9,004 bases of DNA from Phascolarctobacterium sp. (lineage in GTDB: Bacteria > Bacillota > Negativicutes > Acidaminococcales > Acidaminococcaceae), in NCBI GenBank assembly GCA_022718015.1, contig JAIHZV010000034.1, positions 1 to 9,004 on the forward strand, read 5' to 3'. The notes beneath the pieces were generated by a model, which was given only the letters and a program-made list of their open reading frames with translations, made no database searches and was not told the DNA's origin. Every line of letters starts with the position of its first letter. The stretch's first letter is position 1. A program made the translations under genes and the position numbers. Shown one piece after another: positions 1 through 5,502 of the stretch.

Positions 1-318
1 AATAAGCGCCCTGTTCACCTGACCGGTAATAGCCACCACCGGTATAGAATCTAAATAAGCTGTTGCCAAGCCCGTAACAAGATTAGTTGCGCCGGGCCCT
101 GATGTAGCTATACACACACCAACCTTGCCTGAAGCACGCGCAAAGCCATCTGCCGCATGCGCGGCTCCCTGCTCATGCGCTGTTAATATATGTTGTATCG
201 GACTTTGCCGTAACGCATCATAAAAAGGGAGAATCGCTCCCCCCGGATAACCGAAAACCGTCGTTACCCCTTCTTCTGCCAGTATCCTGCACATAATCTC
301 TGCACAGCTTAACTGCAT
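1..318 (-). CDS. ilvB: Acetolactate synthase large subunit, N-terminal part
   Basis: This is the first 106 codons of the ThDP-dependent catalytic subunit of acetohydroxyacid synthase, which makes acetolactate or acetohydroxybutyrate in branched-chain amino acid synthesis. The gene runs off the left edge. Visible family motifs are the N-terminal FGYPGGAILPFYDAL block (residues 22-36), the catalytic glutamate in the HEQ motif (E49), and SGPGATN (73-79), all in the ThDP-binding Pyr domain. The ATG at 318 follows a GAGGAAGTGAG ribosome site. It starts 29 bases after the stop of ilvN, so the two are probably one transcript and form the holoenzyme together. No frame damage is seen in the visible part. 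Confidence 0.96.
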   Translation of the reverse strand, partial: MQLSCAEIMCRILAEEGVTTVFGYPGGAILPFYDALRQSPIQHILTAHEQGAAHAADGFARASGKVGVCIATSGPGATNLVTGLATAYLDSIPVVAITGQVNRALI

Positions 319-347
319 ACGCTCACTTCCTCTCGCAAATCTATCTT

Positions 348-887
348 TTATATTGCCGCATGTCCATCATCCTGCGGAGGCCATGCAAAACGCGATTTCT
401 CCACAGCCAGCGACGTATCGCCACGCTCTAAGGCGACAAGGCCGGTCTGCACCATTTCTGTCACGCCGTATGGCCGCATAACATCAACAAAAGCGCGCAG
501 CTTGCCTTCATCGCCGGTAGCAACAAATATCAGCGATTCACCTGTTACATCCACAGCATGTGCACGAAAAACCTCTGCCAGCTGCAGCAGCTCCGGACGC
601 TTGCTGCCAGCCTTCACTTTAACCAGAATCATGCTGCGGGTTGCGCTGGATTTTGGAGGCAGTACCTTGACACGCTCTACCTCGACCAGCTTGGCCAGCT
701 GTTTGGTAACCTGAATAACAGTCGGCTCGTCAGCCTCCATCGTCACCGTCATACGCGAAAACTCCGGGTTTTGCGTCGTGCCTACAGCAAGGCTGTCAAT
801 ATTGAAGCCACGGCGTGAAAACATACCTGCTACACGCATCAGTACGCCAGGCTGGTTACGTACAACAATCGATAAAATCTGCTCCAT
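348..887 (-). CDS. ilvN: Acetolactate synthase small (regulatory) subunit
   Basis: A 179-residue regulatory subunit of acetohydroxyacid synthase, which activates IlvB and gives valine feedback inhibition. An ACT domain fills residues 4-76 and carries the valine-site pattern RNQPGVL (N11, G14) and GFNIDSL (N29). The second half (about 84-160) is the ALS_ss_C dimerisation domain. The length is normal for the family. The frame is open upstream to 959, but the ATG at 887 is chosen because AGGAGGG sits six bases before it and because IlvN proteins start with this MxxILSIVV-type segment. The gene lies upstream of ilvB, the reverse of the common ilvB-ilvN order. The C-terminal tail after about residue 165 is not conserved-looking. 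Confidence 0.95.
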   Translation of the reverse strand: MEQILSIVVRNQPGVLMRVAGMFSRRGFNIDSLAVGTTQNPEFSRMTVTMEADEPTVIQVTKQLAKLVEVERVKVLPPKSSATRSMILVKVKAGSKRPELLQLAEVFRAHAVDVTGESLIFVATGDEGKLRAFVDVMRPYGVTEMVQTGLVALERGDTSLAVEKSRFAWPPQDDGHAAI

Positions 888-976
888 AACTTTCCCTCCT
901 GCAACAAGGTGTCTACAGCTCTGACGGTTTTGTAAATCTGTCCAGCTTGCCGACATCATCTAATCAGTATTTTATT

Positions 977-1005
977 ATTATTTCAGCAGAAAAGCTTTTT
1001 GTCAA
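977..1005 (-). promoter_or_regulatory. Promoter of ilvN-ilvB
   Basis: Reading on the minus strand, TTGACA (1005-1000) is a perfect -35 box. A 17-base spacer leads to AATAAT (982-977), one mismatch from the -10 consensus. Transcription would start near 970, giving a leader of about 83 bases. That is too short for a T-box or a classical peptide attenuator, so control by branched-chain amino acids, if any, would be at initiation. The spacer holds a small inverted repeat (TTTC..GAAA) loosely like a CodY site, but the match is poor and I do not call it one. Confidence 0.75.
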
Positions 1006-1097
1006 CAAAAAGATGTAACATCAACAGCTTTATCCTCTTATATGCTTCTATACTGTAAACACAGTTACACTACATCACAAAATTATCCTCCAGCCTC

Positions 1098-1128
1098 TTG
1101 ACTTAGACTGCACTTCAAGTATTATACT
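1098..1128 (+). promoter_or_regulatory. Plus-strand promoter of the short 1171 transcript
   Basis: TTGACT (1098-1103) and TATACT (1123-1128) are each one base or two from consensus. The spacer is 19 bases, or 18 if TTATAC is taken as the -10 box, so it is slightly long. It points at a 13-codon ORF and a strong terminator and would make an RNA of roughly 145 bases. It lies about 90 bases upstream of the divergent ilvN promoter. A TGCACTTCA inside the spacer resembles the reverse complement of the repeat found at the hxlR promoters, with two bases missing; this may be chance. Confidence 0.55.
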
Positions 1129-1170
1129 AGAGACATCAGGAACTTAGTCAAAGGAAAGGACGGATAACAA

Positions 1171-1218
1171 ATGTCTAAACAGGAGGCTTACGAGCTCGGC
1201 CTTCATGCTTAACCACTA
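1171..1218 (+). pseudogene. Deleted relic of an hxlR-type regulator gene (13-codon ORF)
   Basis: The only ORF is 13 codons (1171-1212) behind an AAAGGAAAGGACGG ribosome-site-like stretch. The DNA looks like an internally deleted copy of the hxlR gene at 4312-4644. Positions 1177-1193 match the hxlR ribosome-site region 4293-4309 at 16 of 17 bases. Positions 1192-1202 match codons for ELGL near the hxlR 3' end (4570-4580) at 11 of 11, and in the same reading frame. Positions 1206-1218 resemble the hxlR stop region (4632-4644). The same 40-base hairpin follows both. The match pattern is seen directly; the deletion history is inferred. The alternatives are a leader peptide or a small RNA. Confidence 0.5.
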
Positions 1219-1236
1219 ACCCTCATATTGAACAGC

Positions 1237-1280
1237 AAAAGGCTGACGCCTTGCATAAATGCGAAGCGTCAGCCTTTTTT
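1237..1280. terminator. Bidirectional terminator, copy 1 of a repeated hairpin
   Basis: The arms AAAAGGCTGACGC (1237-1249) and GCGTCAGCCTTTT (1266-1278) pair perfectly over 13 bases, and the 16-base loop can fold further. On the plus strand it ends in six T residues, giving a strong intrinsic terminator for the short 1171 transcript. On the minus strand it ends in four T residues and lies 60 bases past the stop of the sirtuin gene, so it can also end that operon. Bases 1238-1277 are 39/40 identical to 4660-4699. Confidence 0.85.
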
Positions 1281-1339
1281 ATGTCCTATAAATTATGGCT
1301 ATAAATGCCTAAAAATTTGTGGCTTGTTGATTGGGGATA

Positions 1340-2236
1340 TTAAGAAATGTCCTGCACTGAACCTCTATCAATAAGCTTCTGCAAAACGCCCCCTATATCC
1401 TCGTTAATGCAAATTGATTTTGCCTTTATTTCTTCCGGCACATAGGCTTCGCCTAGATTGATGCAGGCATAAGCGCCATTTTCCCACTCATTTGCCAAAT
1501 GCCAAAAAGGAAATTTTATAATCGCCGGGGTGTTCATCCCAACGCCAAGCTCCAGAAACAGCACCCTCAAGCCCTTATGCTGCTCAAGGAACCCCTTGTA
1601 CCGCTGCGACGCACGATACCAGCCATCATCCTGCACAAAGGTAGCATCGCAGTGCAGGTTCATCGTCATAGGCTTGCCACAGACAGGGCAATACGGAATC
1701 AGCTCAGCAGAAACTCGCATATCCCTCTGCTCTTCCAGCATTTTCCGAATGCTGATTTCATTATCATACGTTTTCCGGCAGCATGGCTCACTGCACTGAA
1801 ACAAGCCATAATCTCCCTGCATATAGAAAAGCCGCTTTTTAGCAAATCCGGCTTTCTGAAAGCAATGGTCTACATTAGTTGTGATGACAAAGTAATCCTT
1901 ATCTGCCACCAGGCGCAAAAGCTTTTCATAAACAGGCTTCGGTGCATCCATATAACGATTGATAAAAATATAGCGGCTCCAATAGCCCCAAAACTCTTCC
2001 TGCGTAGGAAACGGATAAAAGCCACCGGAGTACATGTCAAGAATGCCATATTTCTCCGCAAAATCTGCAAAATACTTTTGAAACCGCTCCCCTGTGTAGG
2101 TATACCCAGCCGCTGTCGACAAGCCGGAGCCTGCACCGATAACAACAGCCTCGCATTCCTGCAGTGCAGCATGCAAACGCTTAATTTGCTCCGAGTAATT
2201 TTTGGTAGATGTTTTTGTCCAAATCTTTGAAAACAT
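1340..2236 (-). CDS. Class M sirtuin (SirTM), protein ADP-ribosyltransferase
   Basis: A 298-residue Sir2-fold protein of the SirTM class, which transfers ADP-ribose from NAD+ to protein rather than deacetylating. The NAD-binding motif GAGSGLSTAAG is at 34-44, TTNVDH at 119-124 (N121, D123), and GVGMNTP at 231-237. The catalytic histidine of ordinary sirtuins is replaced: the segment reads YMQGDYG (138-144), with Q140 at the histidine position, as known for SirTM. Four zinc ligands can be proposed from CSEPCC (148-153) and CPVC (183-186). The gene overlaps the macrodomain gene by 56 bases. The ATG at 2236 has only a weak AAAGAAAGTGA site, so translation is probably coupled. It is the last gene before the terminator at 1237-1280. 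The family is certain; activity and target are inferred. Confidence 0.9.
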   Translation of the reverse strand: MFSKIWTKTSTKNYSEQIKRLHAALQECEAVVIGAGSGLSTAAGYTYTGERFQKYFADFAEKYGILDMYSGGFYPFPTQEEFWGYWSRYIFINRYMDAPKPVYEKLLRLVADKDYFVITTNVDHCFQKAGFAKKRLFYMQGDYGLFQCSEPCCRKTYDNEISIRKMLEEQRDMRVSAELIPYCPVCGKPMTMNLHCDATFVQDDGWYRASQRYKGFLEQHKGLRVLFLELGVGMNTPAIIKFPFWHLANEWENGAYACINLGEAYVPEEIKAKSICINEDIGGVLQKLIDRGSVQDIS

Positions 2237-2960
2237 TGAATATCACTTTCTTTACGCCCGTCTGTAGCCTGAAAAAATCCTTAACACTCTGCACGGCAAT
2301 CTCTGCCGCCAACTCATTGGGGAAATGGAATTCGCCTGTAGAAATACAGCAAAATGCAACACTTTCTAATTTATTCTCCGCCGCCAGCTCCAGACAAGAG
2401 CGGTAGCATGATGCAAGCATTTCTCGCTCGTGCTTTTTCACCTTGCCGCTGATAACAGGACCTACGGTATGCAATACATACCTGCTCGAAAGATTAAAAG
2501 CCGGCGTAATTTTAGCACTTCCTGCAGGCTCAGGGTAGCCTTGCTGCTCCATCAAATTATCGCATACAAGGCGCAGCTGTATGCCGGCAAAGGTATGAAT
2601 TGCGTTATCAATGCAGCGATGGTTAGGAATATAACAGCCTGTCATACCGCTGTTGGCAGCGTTCACAACAGCATCACATTTCAGAGTAGTAATATCACCT
2701 TGCCAAAGGTAGATTCCCTGCTGAACAGGCGTAAGTTCGGCAACATCCGTAATGCCCTTAGCCGCAATTTCGTACTGCAGATATTCATCCTGTATACGCA
2801 AAAACTCCGTACCAATCGGTTTCGGAGCGCGAACATTCATCAGTGCCCGCAGCAGCTGCTTTTGCTCCTCAGTATCTGCCGATATGCTTATATCCCTATA
2901 TTCCGTTCTTTCCTGCAAAAGCGATTTAATGAGGAAAATTCGCCTCTCACTCTGCTTCAT
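2181..2960 (-). CDS. Zinc-type macrodomain, protein-ADP-ribose hydrolase
   Basis: A 259-residue macrodomain protein of the class that partners SirTM and removes its ADP-ribose mark. After an N-terminal extension (1-80), the macrodomain shows GDI (88-90), the VNAAN strand (99-103), the zinc and catalytic block GCYIPNHRCIDNAIH (108-122), in which C109, H114 and C116 are the likely zinc ligands and D118-N119 follow, and the phosphate loop STGEFHFP (207-214). The zinc block separates it from plain MacroD or ADP-ribose phosphatase types. The frame is open to 3008, but the ATG at 2960 is chosen: it begins two bases after the TGA of the upstream gene, the usual sign of translational coupling. The pairing with SirTM is strong context for its role. 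Confidence 0.9.
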   Translation of the reverse strand: MKQSERRIFLIKSLLQERTEYRDISISADTEEQKQLLRALMNVRAPKPIGTEFLRIQDEYLQYEIAAKGITDVAELTPVQQGIYLWQGDITTLKCDAVVNAANSGMTGCYIPNHRCIDNAIHTFAGIQLRLVCDNLMEQQGYPEPAGSAKITPAFNLSSRYVLHTVGPVISGKVKKHEREMLASCYRSCLELAAENKLESVAFCCISTGEFHFPNELAAEIAVQSVKDFFRLQTGVKKVIFNVFKDLDKNIYQKLLGAN

Positions 2961-2962
2961 GC

Positions 2963-3571
2963 TCAGGCTCTCTTTCTTATGACCTGCTTGGGACAGATTT
3001 CGGCACATCTGCCGCAGCTAAGGCAATGCTGCGGCTCAATGACAACCGGCTTTTGCGCAATATCTATACACTTTTGTGGGCAAACAGAATAACACAGCTT
3101 GCAGCCTATGCAGCCAGCGCCTACATAGTAGCCCGCTTCGGCCTGCGCTTGTTTACCTATGGTAATACTGTCACGAACTATATGCGCCGGATTGCTGATA
3201 TCAAAATATTCGCCCTCTGCTTCATAAAGGCAGAAAACCTCTAAAGCACTGCGGGTATCTCCAGGATAAATAGCTTGCATATAAACATTCTTCGTAAAGA
3301 TTTCGTCCAGCCTGCTGTTACCGATATTCTTTATTTTTCCCCGTAGCGAAACAGCAATTTTTTCTTTCGTTGCCGATAGAGCTACATATCCCTGCTCCAT
3401 AAGCTGAGCGTAAAAAGCCTTGCCTTTGGCGGTGAGGAAATATACGCCCTGCTCATCCCACAGCATCATATCTATAATTCGCGTTTGCGGATGCCCGTCT
3501 GCCCCAATGGTTGCAAGCGTAGCAGAATGAATATAATCAACCAGCAGCTGCAAATAATCAGCTTTCTGCAT
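2963..3571 (-). CDS. Split-barrel flavin-type protein fused to a 2[4Fe-4S] ferredoxin domain
   Basis: A 202-residue cytosolic fusion. Residues 1-125 are a pyridoxamine-phosphate-oxidase-like split barrel (segments LATIGADGHPQTRII and KEKIAVSLRGKI), a fold that binds FMN, F420 or similar cofactors. Residues 150-200 are a bacterial ferredoxin with two cluster motifs: C154, C157, C160, C164 and C183, C186, C189, C193, both ending in CP. It probably moves electrons between an iron-sulfur chain and a flavin, but the substrate is unknown. The frame extends to 3631, but that ATG lies in the hairpin at 3600-3628. The start at 3571 has GAAAGGACGG before it and gives the normal family N-terminus. It sits between the smaller split-barrel gene and the macrodomain gene. 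Confidence 0.85.
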   Translation of the reverse strand: MQKADYLQLLVDYIHSATLATIGADGHPQTRIIDMMLWDEQGVYFLTAKGKAFYAQLMEQGYVALSATKEKIAVSLRGKIKNIGNSRLDEIFTKNVYMQAIYPGDTRSALEVFCLYEAEGEYFDISNPAHIVRDSITIGKQAQAEAGYYVGAGCIGCKLCYSVCPQKCIDIAQKPVVIEPQHCLSCGRCAEICPKQVIRKRA

Positions 3572-3599
3572 TTTATCAGCCGTCCTTTCTATAGCATTA

Positions 3600-3628
3600 C
3601 AGCAGCCTCGCTTTCGCAAAGGCTGCTG
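3600..3628. other. Intercistronic hairpin between the two split-barrel genes
   Basis: CAGCAGCCT (3600-3608) and AGGCTGCTG (3620-3628) form a perfect 9-base stem with an 11-base loop. On the minus (coding) strand no T run follows, so it should not end transcription. It may stabilise or separate the two halves of the message. On the plus strand a T run begins a few bases later (3634-3639), but no plus-strand gene enters from that side. Confidence 0.55.
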
Positions 3629-3637
3629 CATAATTTT

Positions 3638-4033
3638 TTAGAATTCGTAGGGAGGATTTCCTGAGAAGTCAGCAATAATCCCGTGAGCGTTTTCCAGATA
3701 GAACACCTCAAAGATGGGATTGGTGGCTTCACCATACTGACCTTTTACAATGGGATTCTGCAGGCACATTTCCTTGGCTGCCATATTGTTTTCAAAAACA
3801 GCCTTGCCATGCAAACGAATCCATGCATACTCCGGACTGGATACGGAAAGCTCAACTTCCGGATTTCTCAGCATATCCTTGTAGACATCCTTTTGGTTAT
3901 TAGTGCAAAACCACAGCTTGCCGTCAAGCAAACCTGCAAACATAAAGGGACGGCATTTTGCCTTGCCATCGCGGCCAACGGTGGCCAGATATTGCACAGG
4001 GTTAGCATTCAGAAATTCTACTACTTTTTTCAT
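3638..4033 (-). CDS. Pyridoxamine 5'-phosphate oxidase-family (FMN-binding split barrel) protein
   Basis: A 131-residue single-domain split-barrel protein. Typical segments are PVQYLATVGRDGKAKCRPF (12-30), DGKLWFCTNNQKDVYKDM, and NPEVELSVSSPEYAWIRLHGKAVF, with the SGNPPYEF tail common in small proteins of this family in anaerobes. Such proteins bind FMN or a related cofactor; a specific reaction cannot be given, and pyridoxamine phosphate oxidation itself is unlikely for this short form. The frame extends five codons further to a TTG, but the ATG at 4033 lies seven bases after GGAGGT and is chosen. It is the first gene of the ADP-ribosylation operon and faces the divergent hxlR gene across 278 bases. 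Confidence 0.85.
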   Translation of the reverse strand: MKKVVEFLNANPVQYLATVGRDGKAKCRPFMFAGLLDGKLWFCTNNQKDVYKDMLRNPEVELSVSSPEYAWIRLHGKAVFENNMAAKEMCLQNPIVKGQYGEATNPIFEVFYLENAHGIIADFSGNPPYEF

Positions 4034-4074
4034 TATAAGTACCTCCAAGCTATAGTATGTTTCGTGATGCTTTT

Positions 4075-4103
4075 ATTGTAATACGCATTGAGCAGCTTGT
4101 GAA
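4075..4103 (-). promoter_or_regulatory. Promoter of the split-barrel/macrodomain/SirTM operon
   Basis: On the minus strand, TTCACA (4103-4098) and TACAAT (4080-4075) are each one mismatch from consensus and exactly 17 bases apart. Transcription would start near 4068 with a leader of about 35 bases. The -35 box is overlapped by one copy of the TGAAGTACGCA repeat, as expected for a repressor site. Confidence 0.75.
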
Positions 4104-4110
4104 GTACGCA
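4100..4110 (+). promoter_or_regulatory. Putative HxlR operator, copy A
   Basis: TGAAGTACGCA occurs here and again, base for base, at 4207-4217, both in the space between the divergent genes. This copy covers part of the -35 box of the operon promoter (4098-4103). GTAC-containing half sites are known in operators of the HxlR/YodB family. Assignment to the neighbouring regulator is inference. Confidence 0.5.
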
Positions 4111-4157
4111 CAATATTGTGGTATGGTTACCTGGCGGTGACTATTAAAGACTTCCCC

Positions 4158-4186
4158 TTGCCATATTTATTCTCAGGCCTTATAAT
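4158..4186 (+). promoter_or_regulatory. Promoter of hxlR
   Basis: TTGCCA (4158-4163), a 17-base spacer and a perfect TATAAT (4181-4186). Transcription would start near 4193, leaving a leader of about 119 bases before the ATG at 4312. The second TGAAGTACGCA copy falls about 15 bases into the transcript, a position suited to autorepression. Confidence 0.75.
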
Positions 4187-4206
4187 AATGCCATAAATAT
4201 ATTTCA

Positions 4207-4217
4207 TGAAGTACGCA
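4207..4217 (+). promoter_or_regulatory. Putative HxlR operator, copy B
   Basis: Exact second copy of TGAAGTACGCA, 107 bases from copy A and in the same orientation, just downstream of the predicted hxlR start site. One copy per divergent promoter suggests shared control by one regulator. Confidence 0.5.
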
Positions 4218-4311
4218 TACGCTTGCGCCAAGCAAAGCTACGCGAAAATGATAGCTGCAGCGCATCGTATGCCTTGAATATGGCATTTTGCAAAACAGGA
4301 GGCTAACGAAT

Positions 4312-4644
4312 ATGAGCGAAATCAATAAAAAAGCTGAGCTGCCCGCCTGCCCGGTGGAAACCACCTTGACACTCATCGGTGATAAATGGAAGGTTTTAAT
4401 ACTGCGTGATTTACTGACAGGAACAAAGCGCTTCGGAGAGCTGAAGAAATCCGTAGGCAATGTTTCCCAAAAGGTTCTGACTGCACAGCTTCGTGCCATG
4501 GAGGAAAGCGGACTTGTCCATCGCCAGGTCTACGCCGAGGTACCGCCGAAGGTAGAGTATTCGCTGACTGAGCTCGGCCTAAGCCTGAAGCCAATCCTTG
4601 ACTGCATGTTCACCTGGGGTGAAGCATATAAGGCTAACCATTAA
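4312..4644 (+). CDS. HxlR-family winged-helix transcriptional regulator
   Basis: A 110-residue DNA-binding protein of the HxlR family (MarR-like winged helix, acts as a dimer). Recognisable segments are the N-terminal CPVETTLTLIGDKWKVLILRDL pattern (split here by position, 13-34), the FGELKKSV and SQKVLTAQLRAMEESGLV helix-turn-helix (41-68), and the wing with YSLTELG (83-89). C13 sits where redox-sensing members such as YodB have their key cysteine; a second cysteine is C98. AGGAGG at 4297-4302 sets the ATG at 4312; an in-frame TTG at 4288 is rejected. Divergent placement from the operon suggests it represses or activates it, perhaps on electrophile or oxidative stress. A shortened relic of a related gene lies at 1171-1218. 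Confidence 0.9.
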   Translation: MSEINKKAELPACPVETTLTLIGDKWKVLILRDLLTGTKRFGELKKSVGNVSQKVLTAQLRAMEESGLVHRQVYAEVPPKVEYSLTELGLSLKPILDCMFTWGEAYKANH

Positions 4645-4659
4645 AGTGTTTTTGTGCAA

Positions 4660-4699
4660 AAAGGCTGACGCCTTGCGTAAATGCGAAGCGTCAGCCTTT
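4660..4699 (+). terminator. hxlR terminator hairpin, copy 2 of the repeated 40-base element
   Basis: A perfect inverted repeat, AAAGGCTGACGC paired with GCGTCAGCCTTT, 15 bases after the hxlR stop. It matches 1238-1277 at 39 of 40 bases; the one change is in the loop. This copy has only three T residues after the stem before a G, so it may terminate less well than copy 1. Both copies have the same orientation, so they are direct repeats flanking the operon. Confidence 0.75.
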
Positions 4700-4752
4700 G
4701 TTGATTTTGTCCATGCTTATACAATTTTCACTAGGAACTATAATACGTTAGC

Positions 4753-4773
4753 AAAAAACTTCTGCGCACGCAG
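4753..4773 (-). terminator. Weak terminator after the Fic gene
   Basis: On the minus strand CTGC-GTGC-GCAG (4773-4762) makes a very short hairpin and a run of six T residues (4758-4753) follows three bases later. It lies 14 bases after the Fic stop. The stem is short, so this is tentative. Confidence 0.35.
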
Positions 4774-4780
4774 CACAATA

Positions 4781-4791
4781 CATTGCCTACT
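4781..4791 (+). repeat. Direct repeat CATTGCCTACT, left copy
   Basis: CATTGCCTACT followed by a T run occurs here, across the Fic stop codon, and again at 5906-5916 inside the antitoxin promoter. The copies bracket the toxin-antitoxin module. An 11-base match may be chance or a trace of the module's insertion. Confidence 0.4.
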
Positions 4792-5497
4792 TTTTAACAG
4801 AATACTTTGCTTTGAATGCATCATAATCCGACTTTGCAATTCTATAGCTCTCTTTATTCTCAGAATTACTTTTTACAGATTCATGAGCATTCTTAATTTC
4901 CAATATAGCGTCAGTTATAATACGAGTAAGGTACTCCTTTTGCTCATAATTCGCCATCACTAAAGAATCTCTGACGTACATTGGGTTATTTCTGATTAAC
5001 TCAATATGAAACTCTATATTGTGAGCTTGCAAATAGTGCCATAAAAATGTCACGCAGGTTCTTGTATTTCCTTCTCGAAATGGGTGAATACTCCACAATT
5101 CTACAAGAAAATCTACTACTATCGAAGGCAAAGCTTTATCTTCTTTATTCCAGTCAATCTCACCATATTTGTCAAAAAAAGCTTTAAGCTTTGCCTCTAT
5201 ATCTTTGTAATCAGCATATTCTGCTGAACCACCTGCTAAAACCCTTTCGCTCTTATACAAATTTTCATCACGAAAAAGTCCTGCCCAATTATATAAATCT
5301 AAAAATAAATACCTGTGTATAGCAATCAGATGCTGAATATCAAACGTTGCCTCTATTCGCTCCGGTCTGATATCCAAACCTAAAAGCTTGACAGTAACCT
5401 TTTGTATTTCTAGCTTTTCAAGTAAAGCTTTATCATGTATATTGTAATTATTGATTAAGACATCACTATTAGGATAGCAATATTTTCCATTATCCAT
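4787..5497 (-). CDS. Fic-domain nucleotide-transfer protein (toxin component)
   Basis: A 236-residue Fic protein. Fic enzymes transfer AMP or another phosphate-containing group from a nucleotide to a target hydroxyl. The active-site loop HPFREGNTRT is at 138-147 (H138 general base, E142 metal ligand, N144 and R146 anion nest). It differs from the classic HxFx(D/E)GNGRxxR at two places: T145 replaces the second glycine, and V149 replaces the final arginine. The N-terminal segment YPNSDVLINNYNIHD (8-22) and the helix before the active site fit single-domain Fic proteins. No inhibitory SxxxEG-type helix is obvious in the protein, so inhibition should come from the partner gene, whose stop is five bases upstream. 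The ATG at 5497 overlaps the end of an AGGAGCGTAAGG site. Target unknown. Confidence 0.85.
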   Translation of the reverse strand: MDNGKYCYPNSDVLINNYNIHDKALLEKLEIQKVTVKLLGLDIRPERIEATFDIQHLIAIHRYLFLDLYNWAGLFRDENLYKSERVLAGGSAEYADYKDIEAKLKAFFDKYGEIDWNKEDKALPSIVVDFLVELWSIHPFREGNTRTCVTFLWHYLQAHNIEFHIELIRNNPMYVRDSLVMANYEQKEYLTRIITDAILEIKNAHESVKSNSENKESYRIAKSDYDAFKAKYSVKK

Positions 5498-5502
5498 ATA
5501 CC

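Noticed and set aside
888..976. T-box, riboswitch or leader peptide before ilvN
   Set aside because: The leader is about 83 bases, has no T-box sequence, no terminator hairpin, and no run of Leu, Val or Ile codons.
1499..2230. Long plus-strand open frame (243 codons) opposite the sirtuin gene
   Set aside because: It is the complement of a gene with clear SirTM motifs, has no ribosome site, and its product has no recognisable domain.
2430..3092. Plus-strand open frame of 220 codons opposite the macrodomain gene
   Set aside because: It is antisense to a well-supported gene, crosses a gene junction, and shows no motif or ribosome site.
3572..3631. Longer start for the ferredoxin fusion at 3631
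   Set aside because: The ATG falls within the hairpin at 3600-3628 without a ribosome site, and the extra 20 residues are not like the family.
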